Assembly (NCBI GenBank): GCA_947499505.1
Contig: CANMOQ010000001.1
Span: 168,037 to 232,036, forward strand
DNA: 64,000 nucleotides
Direction: 5' to 3'
Source: an uncultured Erythrobacter sp.
GTDB lineage: Bacteria; Pseudomonadota; Alphaproteobacteria; Sphingomonadales; Sphingomonadaceae
The notes below the pieces were generated by a model that was not told the origin of the DNA, did not search any database, and was given only the letters and a program-made list of their open reading frames with translations. The position numbers were made by a program, and so were the translations under genes. This document shows, piece after piece, positions 52,150 through 61,846 of this stretch (position 1 is the first letter of the stretch; every line of letters begins with the position of its first letter).

Positions 52150-55035
52150 ATGAGAATTTCGAAGCGGGCCGTGTTGGCTCGATCAGCTGCATTAGCAGCA
52201 ATTGCCGTTTCGGCGCCAGCCTATGCGCAGGATGAAGCCGCGCCAGCGACCACCGAAGCGGAAGGTGAAGGCAATGCCATCATCGTCACCGGTTTCCGTA
52301 AGAGTCTTGCAGATTCGATCGACCTGAAGCGCGACAGCGCCGTCGTTGTCGACGCGATCTCTGCTGAAGACATTGGCAAGTTCCCCGATCAAAACGTCGC
52401 TGAGGCGCTTCAGCGTATCACCGGTGTTGCGATTGATCGTTCTGGCGGTGAAGGCCAATCCATCACCGTTCGCGGCCTCGGCCCACAGTTCAACGCGGTT
52501 CTCTTGAACGGCCGGACGCTGGCAACGGACAACCCAGGCCGCGAATTTTCGTTCGACGTTCTGTCTGCTGACATCATTCAGTCAGCTGAAGTGTACAAAT
52601 CATCGCAGCCTGGCCTGCAATCAGGCGGTATCGGGGCGGTTGTGAACATCACCACTGCACGTCCACTTGATCGCCCGCTGGGTCTCAATGTCTCGCTTTC
52701 CGCCGCAGGCATCTATGAAAATCTGAGCGAAGAGTTCGGCGCAGACCTCGGCGGCGTTATCTCTTGGTCGAATGGCGACATTGGCGTGCTTTTCGGCGCA
52801 TCTTACAACAAGCGTGACGCGCAAATCGATCGCAACTTGACTGGCGGCTACGCGCTGCGTGCAGGCGATGCGGCGATCTTCGCACCTGAATCCTCCACCG
52901 GGCTGCAAGCCGCCGATATCGGTGCTCTGCCAGAAGGCGCCCGCGTACAGCAGCAGGTAATCTTCAGCCGCGACGTTCAAGATCGTGAGCGTCTGACCCT
53001 CAATGGTGCGCTCCAATTTGCGCCTTCCGATCGCTTCACCGCGACATTCGATGGTCTCTATTCGAAGTTTGAAATTGACTCGTTTGACCAGCAATTCTCT
53101 GGCTTCTTCAGCCCGCCATTCCTCGATCCGCAAATCGACGCCAATGGCACGGTGACATCGTTCAGCCGCCCAAGCATCGACTTTGGCGTGCGTAACCCAG
53201 ACATCGCTGGCACAGTTGGCCTGTCGCAAAACGATAACGTGCTCACCTCGAACAACCGCGAAGCAGAGACATTTGCGTTTGGCGGAAACTTTGAGTTCGA
53301 GGCAAGTGACAGCCTGACATTCGTCGCTGACGTTGCATGGTCGCGCGCGACCCGTGATGGTACCAACCCATTCGTGGTTCTGGGCGCACTCGCACCAACT
53401 TCGCCACTGATCGAATCGGTCAACACTGGCGGCATCTCGACCATCACCAACATCAATGACGCTGACTTCATCGATGAGAGCATTCAGCGCCTGCACTTTG
53501 TGAACGTCAACCGCACCCGCGTTGAAGACGAAGTGTTCGAAGTTCGCTTCGACGGAAACTGGGAAGTGGATGCAGGGCCGCTGCTCAATGTATCTTTCGG
53601 CGGTATCTACACCGACCGTGAGAAGACACAGAACCTGTTTGATAACTTCGCAGCACCGGGTTTCGGCAACATCTCTGCGGCTGAAATCTTCTGCGCATAT
53701 TGCGGCTACACCGTACCGTTTGACACCTCGATCCTCAGCACGTTTTCGTTCGATGGCTTCCTGAGCGGCGTAGAAGGTGCCGATACGGTTCCAGCGCAGA
53801 TCCTGACCGCAAGCTTTGCTGATGCCTTTGCTCAGCTCAACAATGTGGCCAACCTGCAGAACGCAGATCGCACCGGCGGCAACACCGCTGAACTGCTTTC
53901 CTATCTGAACAGCGGCGGCCTTGACCCAGTGCTTGGCATTTACACGCCTAGCTTCAACCCAGGCGGCAGCTTCGCGGTTGAAGAGCAGATCTACGCTGCG
54001 CACTTCGGCACGGAATGGGGCGGTGACTTTGGCGGCGAGCTGCCATGGTCTGCCAACATTGGCTTCCGCATCGCATTCACCAACGTTCTGTCGAGCGGCA
54101 TCGATCAGCCGGTTATCGAATTCCGCGAGACGCCGGGCGATACCCAGCTTGTCACGGTTTTTGGCCCGGCGACGAACATCTCGGTTCCAAACGATTATGT
54201 GAACTTCCTGCCATCGGCAAGCTTTAAACTTGAGCCAACCGAGGACACCGTTCTGCGGCTCAGCTACGCTCGCACGGTAACGCGTCCAACACTTACCTCT
54301 TTGGGCGTTGCCAACACCTTTGGCGGTCGTTCGGATGCTCCACTCAGCGGCGGCGGCAACCCGCTTCTCGAAGCCTTTGAATCGGACAACTTCGACGTCT
54401 CATTCGAATGGTATTTCGAATCGCTCAGCTATTTCAGCATCGCTGGCTTCCACAAGGAACTGGGCGGCTTTATCGAGCAATCGACCCTGCCAGTACCGGG
54501 CGTGGTGATCTTCCCGGCTGGCAATGGCGGCCTGACCGTCGACACGCCAGTCGATGTGACCTTCCAGGATACGCGTGAGCGCAACGGCCTGTCGGGCAGC
54601 ATCACTGGTGCGGAAATCGCCTTCCAAAAGACGTTCGACAACGGCTTTGGCGGGATCATCAACTACACCTATGTGAACTCCAGCCAAGACAATGCGCCAG
54701 CTGGCGATCTCGGCTTCAATGGCTTCACACCGCACACCGTGAACGTCACCGGTTTCTATGAAAGCGGACCATTTTCAGCGCGCGTTTCATACAACTACCG
54801 CGATGGTTTCCTGGTTCTGGCAAACGACGCTCAAAGCGAACCGCGTCAGCGTGAAAGCTTTGGCCAGGTCGACTTCTCGGCCAGCTATGAGATCACGGAC
54901 CAATTCCAGGTTTTTGTGGAGGGTCTCAACGTTCTCAATGAAGACACGCGGGACTTCTCACGCTTCCGCAACCGGGTGCTCACCTATGAGCGCACTGGCG
55001 CACGTTACACCGCGGGTGTTCGCGCGAAGTTCTAA
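52150..55035 (+). CDS. TonB-dependent receptor (Xanthomonas/Caulobacter subfamily)
   Basis: Outer membrane transporter of 961 aa. Signal peptide (ARSAALAAIAVSAPAYAQ), TonB box region NAIIVTGFRKS, plug domain (DIGKFPDQNVAEALQRITGV, RGLGPQFNAVLLNGR, GGIGAVVNITTARPLD) and a 22-strand barrel ending in the aromatic pattern ARYTAGVRAKF. This subfamily often imports sugars in Caulobacter and Xanthomonas. Location next to GH36, AraC and a sodium/sugar symporter suggests alpha-galactoside uptake. No paired N-terminal sigma-regulator domain. Confidence 0.94.
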   Translation: MRISKRAVLARSAALAAIAVSAPAYAQDEAAPATTEAEGEGNAIIVTGFRKSLADSIDLKRDSAVVVDAISAEDIGKFPDQNVAEALQRITGVAIDRSGGEGQSITVRGLGPQFNAVLLNGRTLATDNPGREFSFDVLSADIIQSAEVYKSSQPGLQSGGIGAVVNITTARPLDRPLGLNVSLSAAGIYENLSEEFGADLGGVISWSNGDIGVLFGASYNKRDAQIDRNLTGGYALRAGDAAIFAPESSTGLQAADIGALPEGARVQQQVIFSRDVQDRERLTLNGALQFAPSDRFTATFDGLYSKFEIDSFDQQFSGFFSPPFLDPQIDANGTVTSFSRPSIDFGVRNPDIAGTVGLSQNDNVLTSNNREAETFAFGGNFEFEASDSLTFVADVAWSRATRDGTNPFVVLGALAPTSPLIESVNTGGISTITNINDADFIDESIQRLHFVNVNRTRVEDEVFEVRFDGNWEVDAGPLLNVSFGGIYTDREKTQNLFDNFAAPGFGNISAAEIFCAYCGYTVPFDTSILSTFSFDGFLSGVEGADTVPAQILTASFADAFAQLNNVANLQNADRTGGNTAELLSYLNSGGLDPVLGIYTPSFNPGGSFAVEEQIYAAHFGTEWGGDFGGELPWSANIGFRIAFTNVLSSGIDQPVIEFRETPGDTQLVTVFGPATNISVPNDYVNFLPSASFKLEPTEDTVLRLSYARTVTRPTLTSLGVANTFGGRSDAPLSGGGNPLLEAFESDNFDVSFEWYFESLSYFSIAGFHKELGGFIEQSTLPVPGVVIFPAGNGGLTVDTPVDVTFQDTRERNGLSGSITGAEIAFQKTFDNGFGGIINYTYVNSSQDNAPAGDLGFNGFTPHTVNVTGFYESGPFSARVSYNYRDGFLVLANDAQSEPRQRESFGQVDFSASYEITDQFQVFVEGLNVLNEDTRDFSRFRNRVLTYERTGARYTAGVRAKF

Positions 55036-55080
55036 GCGCGTGAGGATCGCACGTCATCGTGTCACGCGATGAGTAGAGAG

Positions 55081-55110
55081 GGCGGGTGTTCCGGATACGG
55101 AATGCCCGCC
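55081..55110 (+). terminator. Hairpin after the TonB receptor
   Basis: GGCGGG-tg-TTCCG-gata-CGGAA-tg-CCCGCC forms 11 pairs with one internal loop; only a short T-rich stretch (TTCGCTGCGTTT) follows. It may attenuate rather than stop transcription into the symporter gene 127 nt downstream. Confidence 0.6.
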
Positions 55111-55236
55111 TTCGCTGCGTTTAGAGCTGTTTATTCGGGCAAGAGAGCAAACGCAGACTTGCCGGTGGCGCTGGAACTTGTGACAGTGGGGCATAAGGCG
55201 AAGCGCCAGTGAAGTGCTCGCAGGGAGAGTTCGTAA

Positions 55237-56700
55237 ATGAGTACCATCCAGATTGCGGTTTTTGTGGGCATCACCGCCTTGATCGCCTTTGCCACTTACA
55301 TGCATTGCCGCGGCAAGCTTGACGAACGGCATTCGGGCGAGAAGGACTATTTCCTCGCTAGCGGCGGCCTCAAATGGTATTTCATCGCTGGTTCGATCAC
55401 GCTGACGAACCTCTCCACCGATCAGTTGATCGGGATGAATGGCAATCAGATGGCGCTGCTCGCTTGGTGGGAATTTGCCGCGGTGGCGGGCCTGCTGATC
55501 CTGACGTTTGTGTTCCTGCCGGTCTACTACAAAAACGACTGCACCACGACGACTGAGCTGCTGCAGAAGAAATACAACGACAAGCATATTCGCGCGCTGA
55601 TCAGCGTGCTGTTCCTGTTCGGTAATCTGTTCATTTTTCTGCCCGCGATCCTTTATGGCGGCTCGCTGTTCCTGCTTTCTATGGTGGGGCTGGATACGGG
55701 TCTGGAGAACCTGCTGATTGTGTCAGTGACACTGGCGGTTGTCGGCGCATGCTACGCGATTTTCGGCGGCCTCAGGGCGGTCGCGGTGTCGGACACCTAT
55801 TCCGGCGTGCTGATACTGGGTCTCGCTTTGCTGGTCGTCTATCTTGCCCTGCAGGCCATCGATTTCGATCTGACCGGTATTCCAGCGGACCGCCTCACGT
55901 TGATTGGCAGCAATGACAGCCCGATCCCGTGGCACACTCTGCTGACGGGCATGATCTTCATTCAGACGTTCTATTGGTCCACCAATCAGACGATCACTCA
56001 GCGCGCTATGGCCGCGCCCAGCATCAAAGAGGCGCAAAAGGGCGTGCTGACCGCGGCGGGCATTCGCCTGCTGATTGTGCCGGCGATTGTCGTGATCCCA
56101 GGCATCGTATCCTACAAGCTCTATGGCGATGTGGGCGATGCCGCCTATGGCCGTATCGTGGGCGATGTTCTGCCAGTTTGGCTATCCGGCGCGTTTGCGG
56201 CGGCGCTGGCGGCGGCGGTGCTCACCACCTTTAACTCCATCCTCAACGCCTCTGCCGCGCTCTATGTATGCGACATCCACGAGGCGTATGTCGACCGGCC
56301 AACCTCGGTGGCGAAGCTGAGCGCGATTGTGTCTATCGCAATGTCAGTGCTCGCGCTGCTCTTGGTGCCATTCTTCGCCAGTCAGGAAAGCCTGATTAAC
56401 ACGGTGCAGGAGCTTTACGGGTTGCTCTCCATGCCGATCCTCAGCGCTTTCGTCGTGTGCCTCTTGTTCAAGAATGTGAAGGCTGGCGCGGCGATGATCG
56501 GCGTGGTCACGGGCGTCGTGTTCTACGGCTTCTGGAGCATGGTGTGGGAGCCTGCGCATTACATCCACGGCATGGCTGTGACATTGCTGCTGTCGATCCT
56601 TACTGCGCTGGTGATGAACAAGCTGGTCTATGGCGAAACGCCAGTATTCGCGCTGGGCGGCGCGGAGACGCAGGGAGAGGCTTCACCCGAAGCCGCTTGA
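55237..56700 (+). CDS. SGLT-type sodium:sugar symporter (SSS family)
   Basis: A 487-aa inner membrane symporter with about 13-14 TM helices. Family blocks include FLASGGLKWYFIAGSITLTNLSTDQLIGM seen in pieces, FGGLRAVAVSDTYSGV, QRAMAAPSIKEAQKG and TTFNSILNASAALYV. Closest in plan to sodium/galactose or sodium/glucose symporters; galactose is inferred from context. It probably imports galactose or galactosides that pass the TonB receptor. Confidence 0.93.
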   Translation: MSTIQIAVFVGITALIAFATYMHCRGKLDERHSGEKDYFLASGGLKWYFIAGSITLTNLSTDQLIGMNGNQMALLAWWEFAAVAGLLILTFVFLPVYYKNDCTTTTELLQKKYNDKHIRALISVLFLFGNLFIFLPAILYGGSLFLLSMVGLDTGLENLLIVSVTLAVVGACYAIFGGLRAVAVSDTYSGVLILGLALLVVYLALQAIDFDLTGIPADRLTLIGSNDSPIPWHTLLTGMIFIQTFYWSTNQTITQRAMAAPSIKEAQKGVLTAAGIRLLIVPAIVVIPGIVSYKLYGDVGDAAYGRIVGDVLPVWLSGAFAAALAAAVLTTFNSILNASAALYVCDIHEAYVDRPTSVAKLSAIVSIAMSVLALLLVPFFASQESLINTVQELYGLLSMPILSAFVVCLLFKNVKAGAAMIGVVTGVVFYGFWSMVWEPAHYIHGMAVTLLLSILTALVMNKLVYGETPVFALGGAETQGEASPEAA

Positions 56701-56731
56701 GGGATTGGACACAAGTCCCTAGCGGAGCGGG

Positions 56732-57745
56732 ATGAGCAATCGTCCCGCCCCAATCCATCCCGCACCGCACGGCTGGATAATCCTCGATAAGCCGCGCGGG
56801 CTTGGCTCGACGCAGGCTGTCGGCGCGGTGAAACGCGTGCTGCGCGAAGGCGGCTATGCCAAGACCAAGGTAGGGCACGGGGGCACTCTCGATCCGCTGG
56901 CGGAGGGAGTTCTGCCGATTGCGCTTGGTGAGGCGACTAAGCTGGCGGGCCGGATGCTGGATGCCAGCAAGATCTACGATTTTACGATCCTCTTTGGCGA
57001 GGAGACCGATACGCTCGATACTGAGGGCGAGGTAATAGAGCGCAGCGACGTCATGCCGACCTTGGACGAGGTCATGGCCGCGCTGCCTGACTTCACCGGG
57101 CCGATTGAGCAGGTTCCGCCGGTCTATTCTGCGCTGAAAGTGGACGGCAAGCGCGCCTATGATCTGGCGCGGGCTGGCGAGCAGGTGGAGCTGAAGAAAC
57201 GGGCGGTTACGATCCACTCTCTCTCGCCGCGTCATGCTAAACTTGTTTCAGCATCCATCGCCAGCTCAAACTTTGAGGAGAGTTCTGAGGGATGGACCCT
57301 GAACCAAGTTCAGGGTGACGAAGAACTGAAAAGCATCACCCTCTCAGCCCATGTTTCCAAAGGCACTTACATCCGCTCACTCGCCCGCGATATTGCCCGC
57401 GCTCTTGGAACCTACGGCCATGTTACCTATCTTAGGCGCACAAACGCGGGGCCATTTACCGAAACACGGGCGATTTCGCTGGACAAGTTGAACGAAATCG
57501 CTAATGGCGCGCAGCTATCTGACCTAATCCTGCCGCTCGAGGCGGGGCTGGACGACATCCCGGCCTTAATCCTCGATCAGACTAGCGCGCAGGCGGTCCG
57601 CCAGGGCCGGGTCCTGTCTGAACTGCCCCAAACCGATGGGCTCTATTGTGCGATGCTGGACAATGTTCCGGTAGCGTTGGTTGAGTTGATCGAAGGTACG
57701 ACCAAAATCGTGCGGGGCTTTAACCTTCCCGATGTCGCTGAGTAA
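56732..57745 (+). CDS. truB: tRNA pseudouridine-55 synthase carrying an in-frame repeat insert
   Basis: Makes pseudouridine 55 in the T loop of tRNAs. The 337-aa product has catalytic Asp54 in [31 protein letters not shown], and [15 protein letters not shown]. Residues 167-196, between VTIHSLSP and [13 protein letters not shown], come from a 90-bp palindromic repeat inserted in frame; without it the protein has the usual length of about 307 aa. The insert lies in a surface loop between strands, so activity is probably kept. Confidence 0.94.
   Translation: MSNRPAPIHPAPHGWIILDKPRGLGSTQAVGAVKRVLREGGYAKTKVGHGGTLDPLAEGVLPIALGEATKLAGRMLDASKIYDFTILFGEETDTLDTEGEVIERSDVMPTLDEVMAALPDFTGPIEQVPPVYSALKVDGKRAYDLARAGEQVELKKRAVTIHSLSPRHAKLVSASIASSNFEESSEGWTLNQVQGDEELKSITLSAHVSKGTYIRSLARDIARALGTYGHVTYLRRTNAGPFTETRAISLDKLNEIANGAQLSDLILPLEAGLDDIPALILDQTSAQAVRQGRVLSELPQTDGLYCAMLDNVPVALVELIEGTTKIVRGFNLPDVAE
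57230..57320. repeat. Palindromic repeat element inserted inside truB
   Basis: The 30-nt ends (57230-57259 and 57291-57320) are inverted repeats matching at 24 of 30 positions; both contain CGTCA..CT.AACTTG.TTCAG..TCCATC in one orientation. The 90 bp to 57319 is exactly 30 codons, encoding RHAKLVSAS...[10 protein letters not shown] recall the peptide motifs RHAELVSAS and LNQVQGD recurring across many alphaproteobacterial proteins, resembling the behaviour of Rickettsia palindromic elements. Confidence 0.85.
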
Positions 57746-57756
57746 GAGAGAATATT

Positions 57757-58026
57757 ATGTCGGTAACTGCCGAAGAAAAAGCCAAGATCATCAAGGACAA
57801 CGCCCAAGGTAAGGGTGACACCGGAAGTCCTGAAGTACAGGTCGCGATCCTGACCCAGCGTATCCGTAACCTGACCGATCACTTTAAAGGCAACCACAAA
57901 GACAACCATTCGCGCCGCGGCCTTCTGATGATGGTCAACAAGCGCCGTAACCTGCTCGCCTATCTCAAAAAGAAAGATGTTGAGCGGTACAACGCCCTGA
58001 TCCAGAAACTGGGTCTGCGTAAATAA
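57757..58026 (+). CDS. rpsO: 30S ribosomal protein S15
   Basis: An 89-aa S15 binding 16S rRNA helices 20-22: [39 protein letters not shown] and [14 protein letters not shown]-type C-terminus. AGAGAG precedes the ATG. Located 11 nt after truB, in the conserved truB-rpsO-pnp order. A terminator follows. Confidence 0.98.
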   Translation: MSVTAEEKAKIIKDNAQGKGDTGSPEVQVAILTQRIRNLTDHFKGNHKDNHSRRGLLMMVNKRRNLLAYLKKKDVERYNALIQKLGLRK

Positions 58027-58038
58027 GAGTTTTGCAGG

Positions 58039-58063
58039 CGGCTCCCACAACGGGGGCCGTTTT
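58039..58063 (+). terminator. Rho-independent terminator after rpsO
   Basis: CGGCTCCC (58039-58046) pairs with GGGGGCCG (58052-58059) including one G-T pair, loop ACAAC, then TTTT. It separates rpsO from pnp partially, leaving read-through or a separate pnp promoter. Confidence 0.8.
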
Positions 58064-58379
58064 GCTTTGGGCTGTAGGGCGATGATGCGCTACAGCTGAC
58101 AAATCGGCACTGGCTGCAATTCGGCAGCAGAGCCTTTGGGGGATAGAAAAAGCCCCCGCACCGGACCGGGACGGTATCCCCGGCAAAGGGAGTGTCGCAG
58201 CAAAAAGTGGCTTGCCGGTTTTTGTGTCCGCGATGCGACCAAACAAAACAGCTTTTTTTCACAATTCGGTGAGGGAAAGCGAGGGGTAAATGACCCCATA
58301 CTGTTCCGGGCCAGTCTAGACCGGAAAATGTAGGCCCCGCCGCGCAATAAGGCGCCATGCGGGTTCAAAAGGAAAATCA
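58064..58379 (+). promoter_or_regulatory. pnp leader region with several hairpins
   Basis: A 316-nt non-coding stretch before pnp. Visible dyads: GGGGG/CCCCC around ATAGAAAAAG (about 58136-58155), GGGGT-AAATG-ACCCC (about 58285-58299) and TTCCGG/CCGGAA (about 58303-58326). A structured pnp leader is expected, because PNPase autoregulates through its leader after RNase III cleavage in E. coli; conservation of that mechanism here is inference. Confidence 0.45.
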
Positions 58380-60680
58380 ATGTTCGACACGAAAACCGTA
58401 TCGCTGGAGTGGGGCGGGAAAACCCTCACTCTGGAAACCGGCCGTATTGCCCGTCAAGCCGACGGCGCTGTTCTGGCCACCTATGGCGAAACCGTGGTGC
58501 TGTGCGCAGTCACCGCCGCCAAATCTGTGAAGGAAGGCCAGGATTTCTTCCCGCTGACCGTTCACTATCAGGAAAAATTCTCTGCAGCCGGCCGGATCCC
58601 GGGCGGCTTCTTTAAGCGCGAAGGCCGCGCGACTGAAAAGGAAACGCTGACCAGCCGTCTGATCGACCGCCCATGTCGTCCGCTGTTCCCAGAAGGTTTC
58701 TACAACGAAATCAACGTAATCTGTCAGGTCCTCTCCTATGATGGCGAGACCGAGCCAGATATCCTTGCAATGATCGCTGCCTCTGCCGCTCTGACGATTT
58801 CTGGCCTGCCATTCATGGGCCCAATCGGCGCAGCGCGTGTCGGCTTCAACAATGAAGGCGAATACGTCCTCAACCCAACCATCACCGATGCGCTGGGCGA
58901 AGACGGCAATCTCGACCTGGTGGTCGCTGCGACGCAAGACGCGGTGATGATGGTCGAATCCGAAGCGAAAGAACTGACCGAAGAGCAAATGCTCGGCGCG
59001 GTCATGTTCGCACACGAGGAAAGCCGCAAGGTTATCGGCGCGATCATCGATCTGGCTGAACAAGCTGCGAAGGATCCTTGGGAACTCGCTCCGGTTGAAG
59101 ACAAAACTGCGACGCTCGAAGATCTGCGCGGCGTTATCGGTGATGATCTGGCAGCTGCCTATAAGATCACCGACAAATCTGCCCGTCAGGATGCGGTGAA
59201 CGCAGCCCGTGAAAAGGCGCGGGATCACTATGCTGACCTCGCAGAGAGCGATCCGGCTGAATATATGGGCCGCTTGAAGCTCGTGAAGAAGCTGGAAAGC
59301 GACATCGTTCGCAAGGCTATCCTCAAGGATGGTCAGCGTATTGATGGCCGTAAGACTGACGAAGTTCGCCCGATTGAGGCGATGGTTGGCTTGCTGCCGC
59401 GCACCCACGGTTCGGCGCTGTTCACGCGCGGTGAAACGCAGGCGATCTGCACCACCACGCTGGGCACGAAAGACGCCGAGCAGATGATCGACGGGCTGGA
59501 AGGCCTCTCTTACAGCAACTTCATGCTGCACTATAACTTCCCGCCTTATTCGGTCGGCGAAGTGGGCCGCTTCGGCTTTACCAGCCGCCGCGAAACCGGC
59601 CACGGCAAGCTTGCATTCCGCGCGCTGCACCCGGTACTGCCTAGTGTTGAGGATTTCCCTTACACGATCCGCGTTCTGTCAGATATCACCGAGTCCAACG
59701 GCTCGTCTTCGATGGCGACCGTTTGTGGCGGCTCGCTCTCGATGATGGACGCAGGCGTTCCATTGAAGCGTCCGGTTTCCGGTATTGCGATGGGTCTGAT
59801 CCTTGAAGGCGAAGACTTCACCGTCCTGTCCGACATTCTGGGTGACGAAGATCACCTGGGCGACATGGACTTTAAGGTGGCCGGTTCAGAAGAAGGCATC
59901 ACCAGCCTTCAGATGGACATCAAGGTTGCCGGCATCACGCAGGAAATCATGACCCAGGCGCTGGAGCAGGCGAAAGCCGGCCGTGCGCACATCCTGGGCA
60001 AGATGACCGAAGCGCTTAGCTCTTCACGCGGTGAAGTCAGCAAGCACGCACCGCGCATCGAAACCATGCAGATCGACAAGTCGAAGATCCGCGACATCAT
60101 CGGCACGGGCGGCAAGGTCATCCGTGAGATCGTCGCTGAAACCGGCGCGAAGGTCGACATTGACGATGAAGGCACGATCAAGATCAGCTCTTCAAACGCT
60201 GATGAGATCGCAGCGGCGAAAGCATGGATCGAAGGCATCGTTGAAGAGGCCGAAGTCGGCAAAATCTACAACGGCAAGGTCGTCAACATCGTTGATTTCG
60301 GCGCATTCGTGAACTTCATGGGTGGCAAGGACGGTCTCGTCCACGTGTCGGAAATGAAGAACGAGCGCGTTGAGAAAGTCACCGACGTTGTTTCCGAAGG
60401 CCAAGAAGTGAAGGTCAAGGTTCTCGAAATCGATCAGCGCGGCAAGGTCCGTCTGTCGATGCGCGTTGTTGACCAGGAAACCGGCGAAGAGCTGGAAGAC
60501 ACCCGCCCACCGCGCGAAAACAAGCCCAGAGGCGATAGGGGCGGTGATCGCGGTGGTCGCGGCGGCGGTGATCGTCGTCCACGCGGCGGCGGCAGTGGTC
60601 GCGGCCCACGTGGCGGCGGCGGCGATAAAGGCGGGGACAGCGATGGCCCTGCGGCAATGCCAGACTTCCTGAAGGACTAA
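58380..60680 (+). CDS. pnp: Polynucleotide phosphorylase
   Basis: Phosphorolytic 3'-5' exoribonuclease and degradosome component, 766 aa. Two RNase PH domains ([38 protein letters not shown]), KH domain ([18 protein letters not shown]) and S1 domain ([15 protein letters not shown]). The C-terminal Arg/Gly-rich tail ([13 protein letters not shown]) adds an RNA-binding extension. It ends at a terminator. Confidence 0.98.
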   Translation: MFDTKTVSLEWGGKTLTLETGRIARQADGAVLATYGETVVLCAVTAAKSVKEGQDFFPLTVHYQEKFSAAGRIPGGFFKREGRATEKETLTSRLIDRPCRPLFPEGFYNEINVICQVLSYDGETEPDILAMIAASAALTISGLPFMGPIGAARVGFNNEGEYVLNPTITDALGEDGNLDLVVAATQDAVMMVESEAKELTEEQMLGAVMFAHEESRKVIGAIIDLAEQAAKDPWELAPVEDKTATLEDLRGVIGDDLAAAYKITDKSARQDAVNAAREKARDHYADLAESDPAEYMGRLKLVKKLESDIVRKAILKDGQRIDGRKTDEVRPIEAMVGLLPRTHGSALFTRGETQAICTTTLGTKDAEQMIDGLEGLSYSNFMLHYNFPPYSVGEVGRFGFTSRRETGHGKLAFRALHPVLPSVEDFPYTIRVLSDITESNGSSSMATVCGGSLSMMDAGVPLKRPVSGIAMGLILEGEDFTVLSDILGDEDHLGDMDFKVAGSEEGITSLQMDIKVAGITQEIMTQALEQAKAGRAHILGKMTEALSSSRGEVSKHAPRIETMQIDKSKIRDIIGTGGKVIREIVAETGAKVDIDDEGTIKISSSNADEIAAAKAWIEGIVEEAEVGKIYNGKVVNIVDFGAFVNFMGGKDGLVHVSEMKNERVEKVTDVVSEGQEVKVKVLEIDQRGKVRLSMRVVDQETGEELEDTRPPRENKPRGDRGGDRGGRGGGDRRPRGGGSGRGPRGGGGDKGGDSDGPAAMPDFLKD

Positions 60681-60700
60681 GTCTTCTCAGATAGCCAATC

Positions 60701-60736
60701 AAAAGGGCCGCTTGGGGAAACCCGGGCGGCTCTTTT
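60701..60736 (+). terminator. Rho-independent terminator after pnp
   Basis: AAAAGGGCCGC pairs with GCGGCTCTTTT (one G-T) around an inner GGG-AAA-CCC hairpin; T-rich sequence follows (TCTTTTCTTTTG). Strong stem of about 11 bp. Confidence 0.88.
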
Positions 60737-60786
60737 CTTTTGTATGAGGACAGCCCATTTCAGGCTCTCAGAAAAGAGGATATGAA

Positions 60787-61836
60787 TTGCCCAAAACCAC
60801 ACCGCGCCCGCCGTTCATCCTATGCGGCCATGAAGTGCCCGCTGGAACAATTGCGACGATCGACGCCCCGATCAGCCGTCTTTCCACCAACACCGAGGTC
60901 TCGCTGCCGATCAGAGTGATACACGGCGCGAAACCGGGACCGACAATGTTTGTGAGCGCCGCGATCCACGGCGATGAAATATTGGGTGTGGAGGTGATCC
61001 GCCGCTTGCTTACCCATGTGTCGGCAAAGCGTTTGTGCGGGACGTTGCTGTGTATCCCGATTGTCAACGTGTTCGGCTTCGTCGCTCACCAACGCTATCT
61101 GCCAGACCGGCGCGACCTCAATCGCTGTTTCCCTGGCTCTGCGAAAGGCTCGCTCGCGGCGCAATTGGCGAATGTCTTCACCACTGAGATTATTGAGCAA
61201 TGCGATTTCGGCGTGGACTTACACACGGCCGCGCTGCACCGCACGAACTTGCCGCAAATCCGCATCAGTGCGGATCGCCCGCGCGCAGCGGAGCTGGCCA
61301 AAGTGTTCGCGCCGCCTGCGATCATCACCTCCAGCCTGCGCGAAGGGTCTCTGCGGCAAACGGCGGCGGAGCATGATTGCGATGTGCTGCTGTTCGAAGC
61401 CGGCGAAGCCTTGCGGTTTGACGAGCTGGCAATCCGCATTGGCGTCCAGGGCATTTTGCGCGTGATGAACCACCTCGGCATGGGCGTGCGCAAGCCAGCG
61501 AAATCTGCCGCCGCGTCTGTGCGCAGCGTGCGGACGTCATGGGTCAGGGCGAGTGAGGGCGGCATTTTCCGCGCGATCAAGGCGGCGGGGCAATTCGTCG
61601 AAGATGGCGAATTGCTAGGCACCATTTCCGATCCCTTCGGGGAGGAAAACCACGACATTACAGCCCCGTTATCCGGTGTTATCATTGGCCGAACCAACTT
61701 GCCGGTGGTCAATCAGGGGGACGCCTTGATGCATATTGCCGAAGTTGTTGCACCAGATACCGCCGATGACCGGCTGAACGACATCGCAGAAGCTGTTCTG
61801 GCCGACACTATGTTTGACGAAGACGAAATCATTTAA
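60787..61836 (+). CDS. Succinylglutamate desuccinylase/aspartoacylase family protein
   Basis: A 349-aa M14-like zinc deacylase with AAIHGDEILGVEVI (zinc His-x-x-Glu), LPDRRDLNRCFPGS and DLHTAALHRTNLPQI (zinc His). The start is TTG 60787 with AGAGGA 6 nt upstream; a nearby ATG at 60782 is out of frame. C-terminal lipoyl-like beta domain (GGQFVEDGELLGTISD, HDITAPLSGVIIG) typical of AstE/AspA relatives. Substrate unknown. Confidence 0.88.
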   Translation: MPKTTPRPPFILCGHEVPAGTIATIDAPISRLSTNTEVSLPIRVIHGAKPGPTMFVSAAIHGDEILGVEVIRRLLTHVSAKRLCGTLLCIPIVNVFGFVAHQRYLPDRRDLNRCFPGSAKGSLAAQLANVFTTEIIEQCDFGVDLHTAALHRTNLPQIRISADRPRAAELAKVFAPPAIITSSLREGSLRQTAAEHDCDVLLFEAGEALRFDELAIRIGVQGILRVMNHLGMGVRKPAKSAAASVRSVRTSWVRASEGGIFRAIKAAGQFVEDGELLGTISDPFGEENHDITAPLSGVIIGRTNLPVVNQGDALMHIAEVVAPDTADDRLNDIAEAVLADTMFDEDEII

Positions 61837-61846
61837 GGCCTCCGCC

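Noticed and set aside
51906-52235. 109-aa ORF across the TonB receptor start
   Set aside because: Overlaps the receptor signal peptide in another frame and lacks an SD.
52621-54003. 460-aa minus-strand ORF
   Set aside because: Antisense shadow of the TonB receptor gene.
58377-59630. 417-aa minus-strand ORF
   Set aside because: Antisense shadow of pnp.
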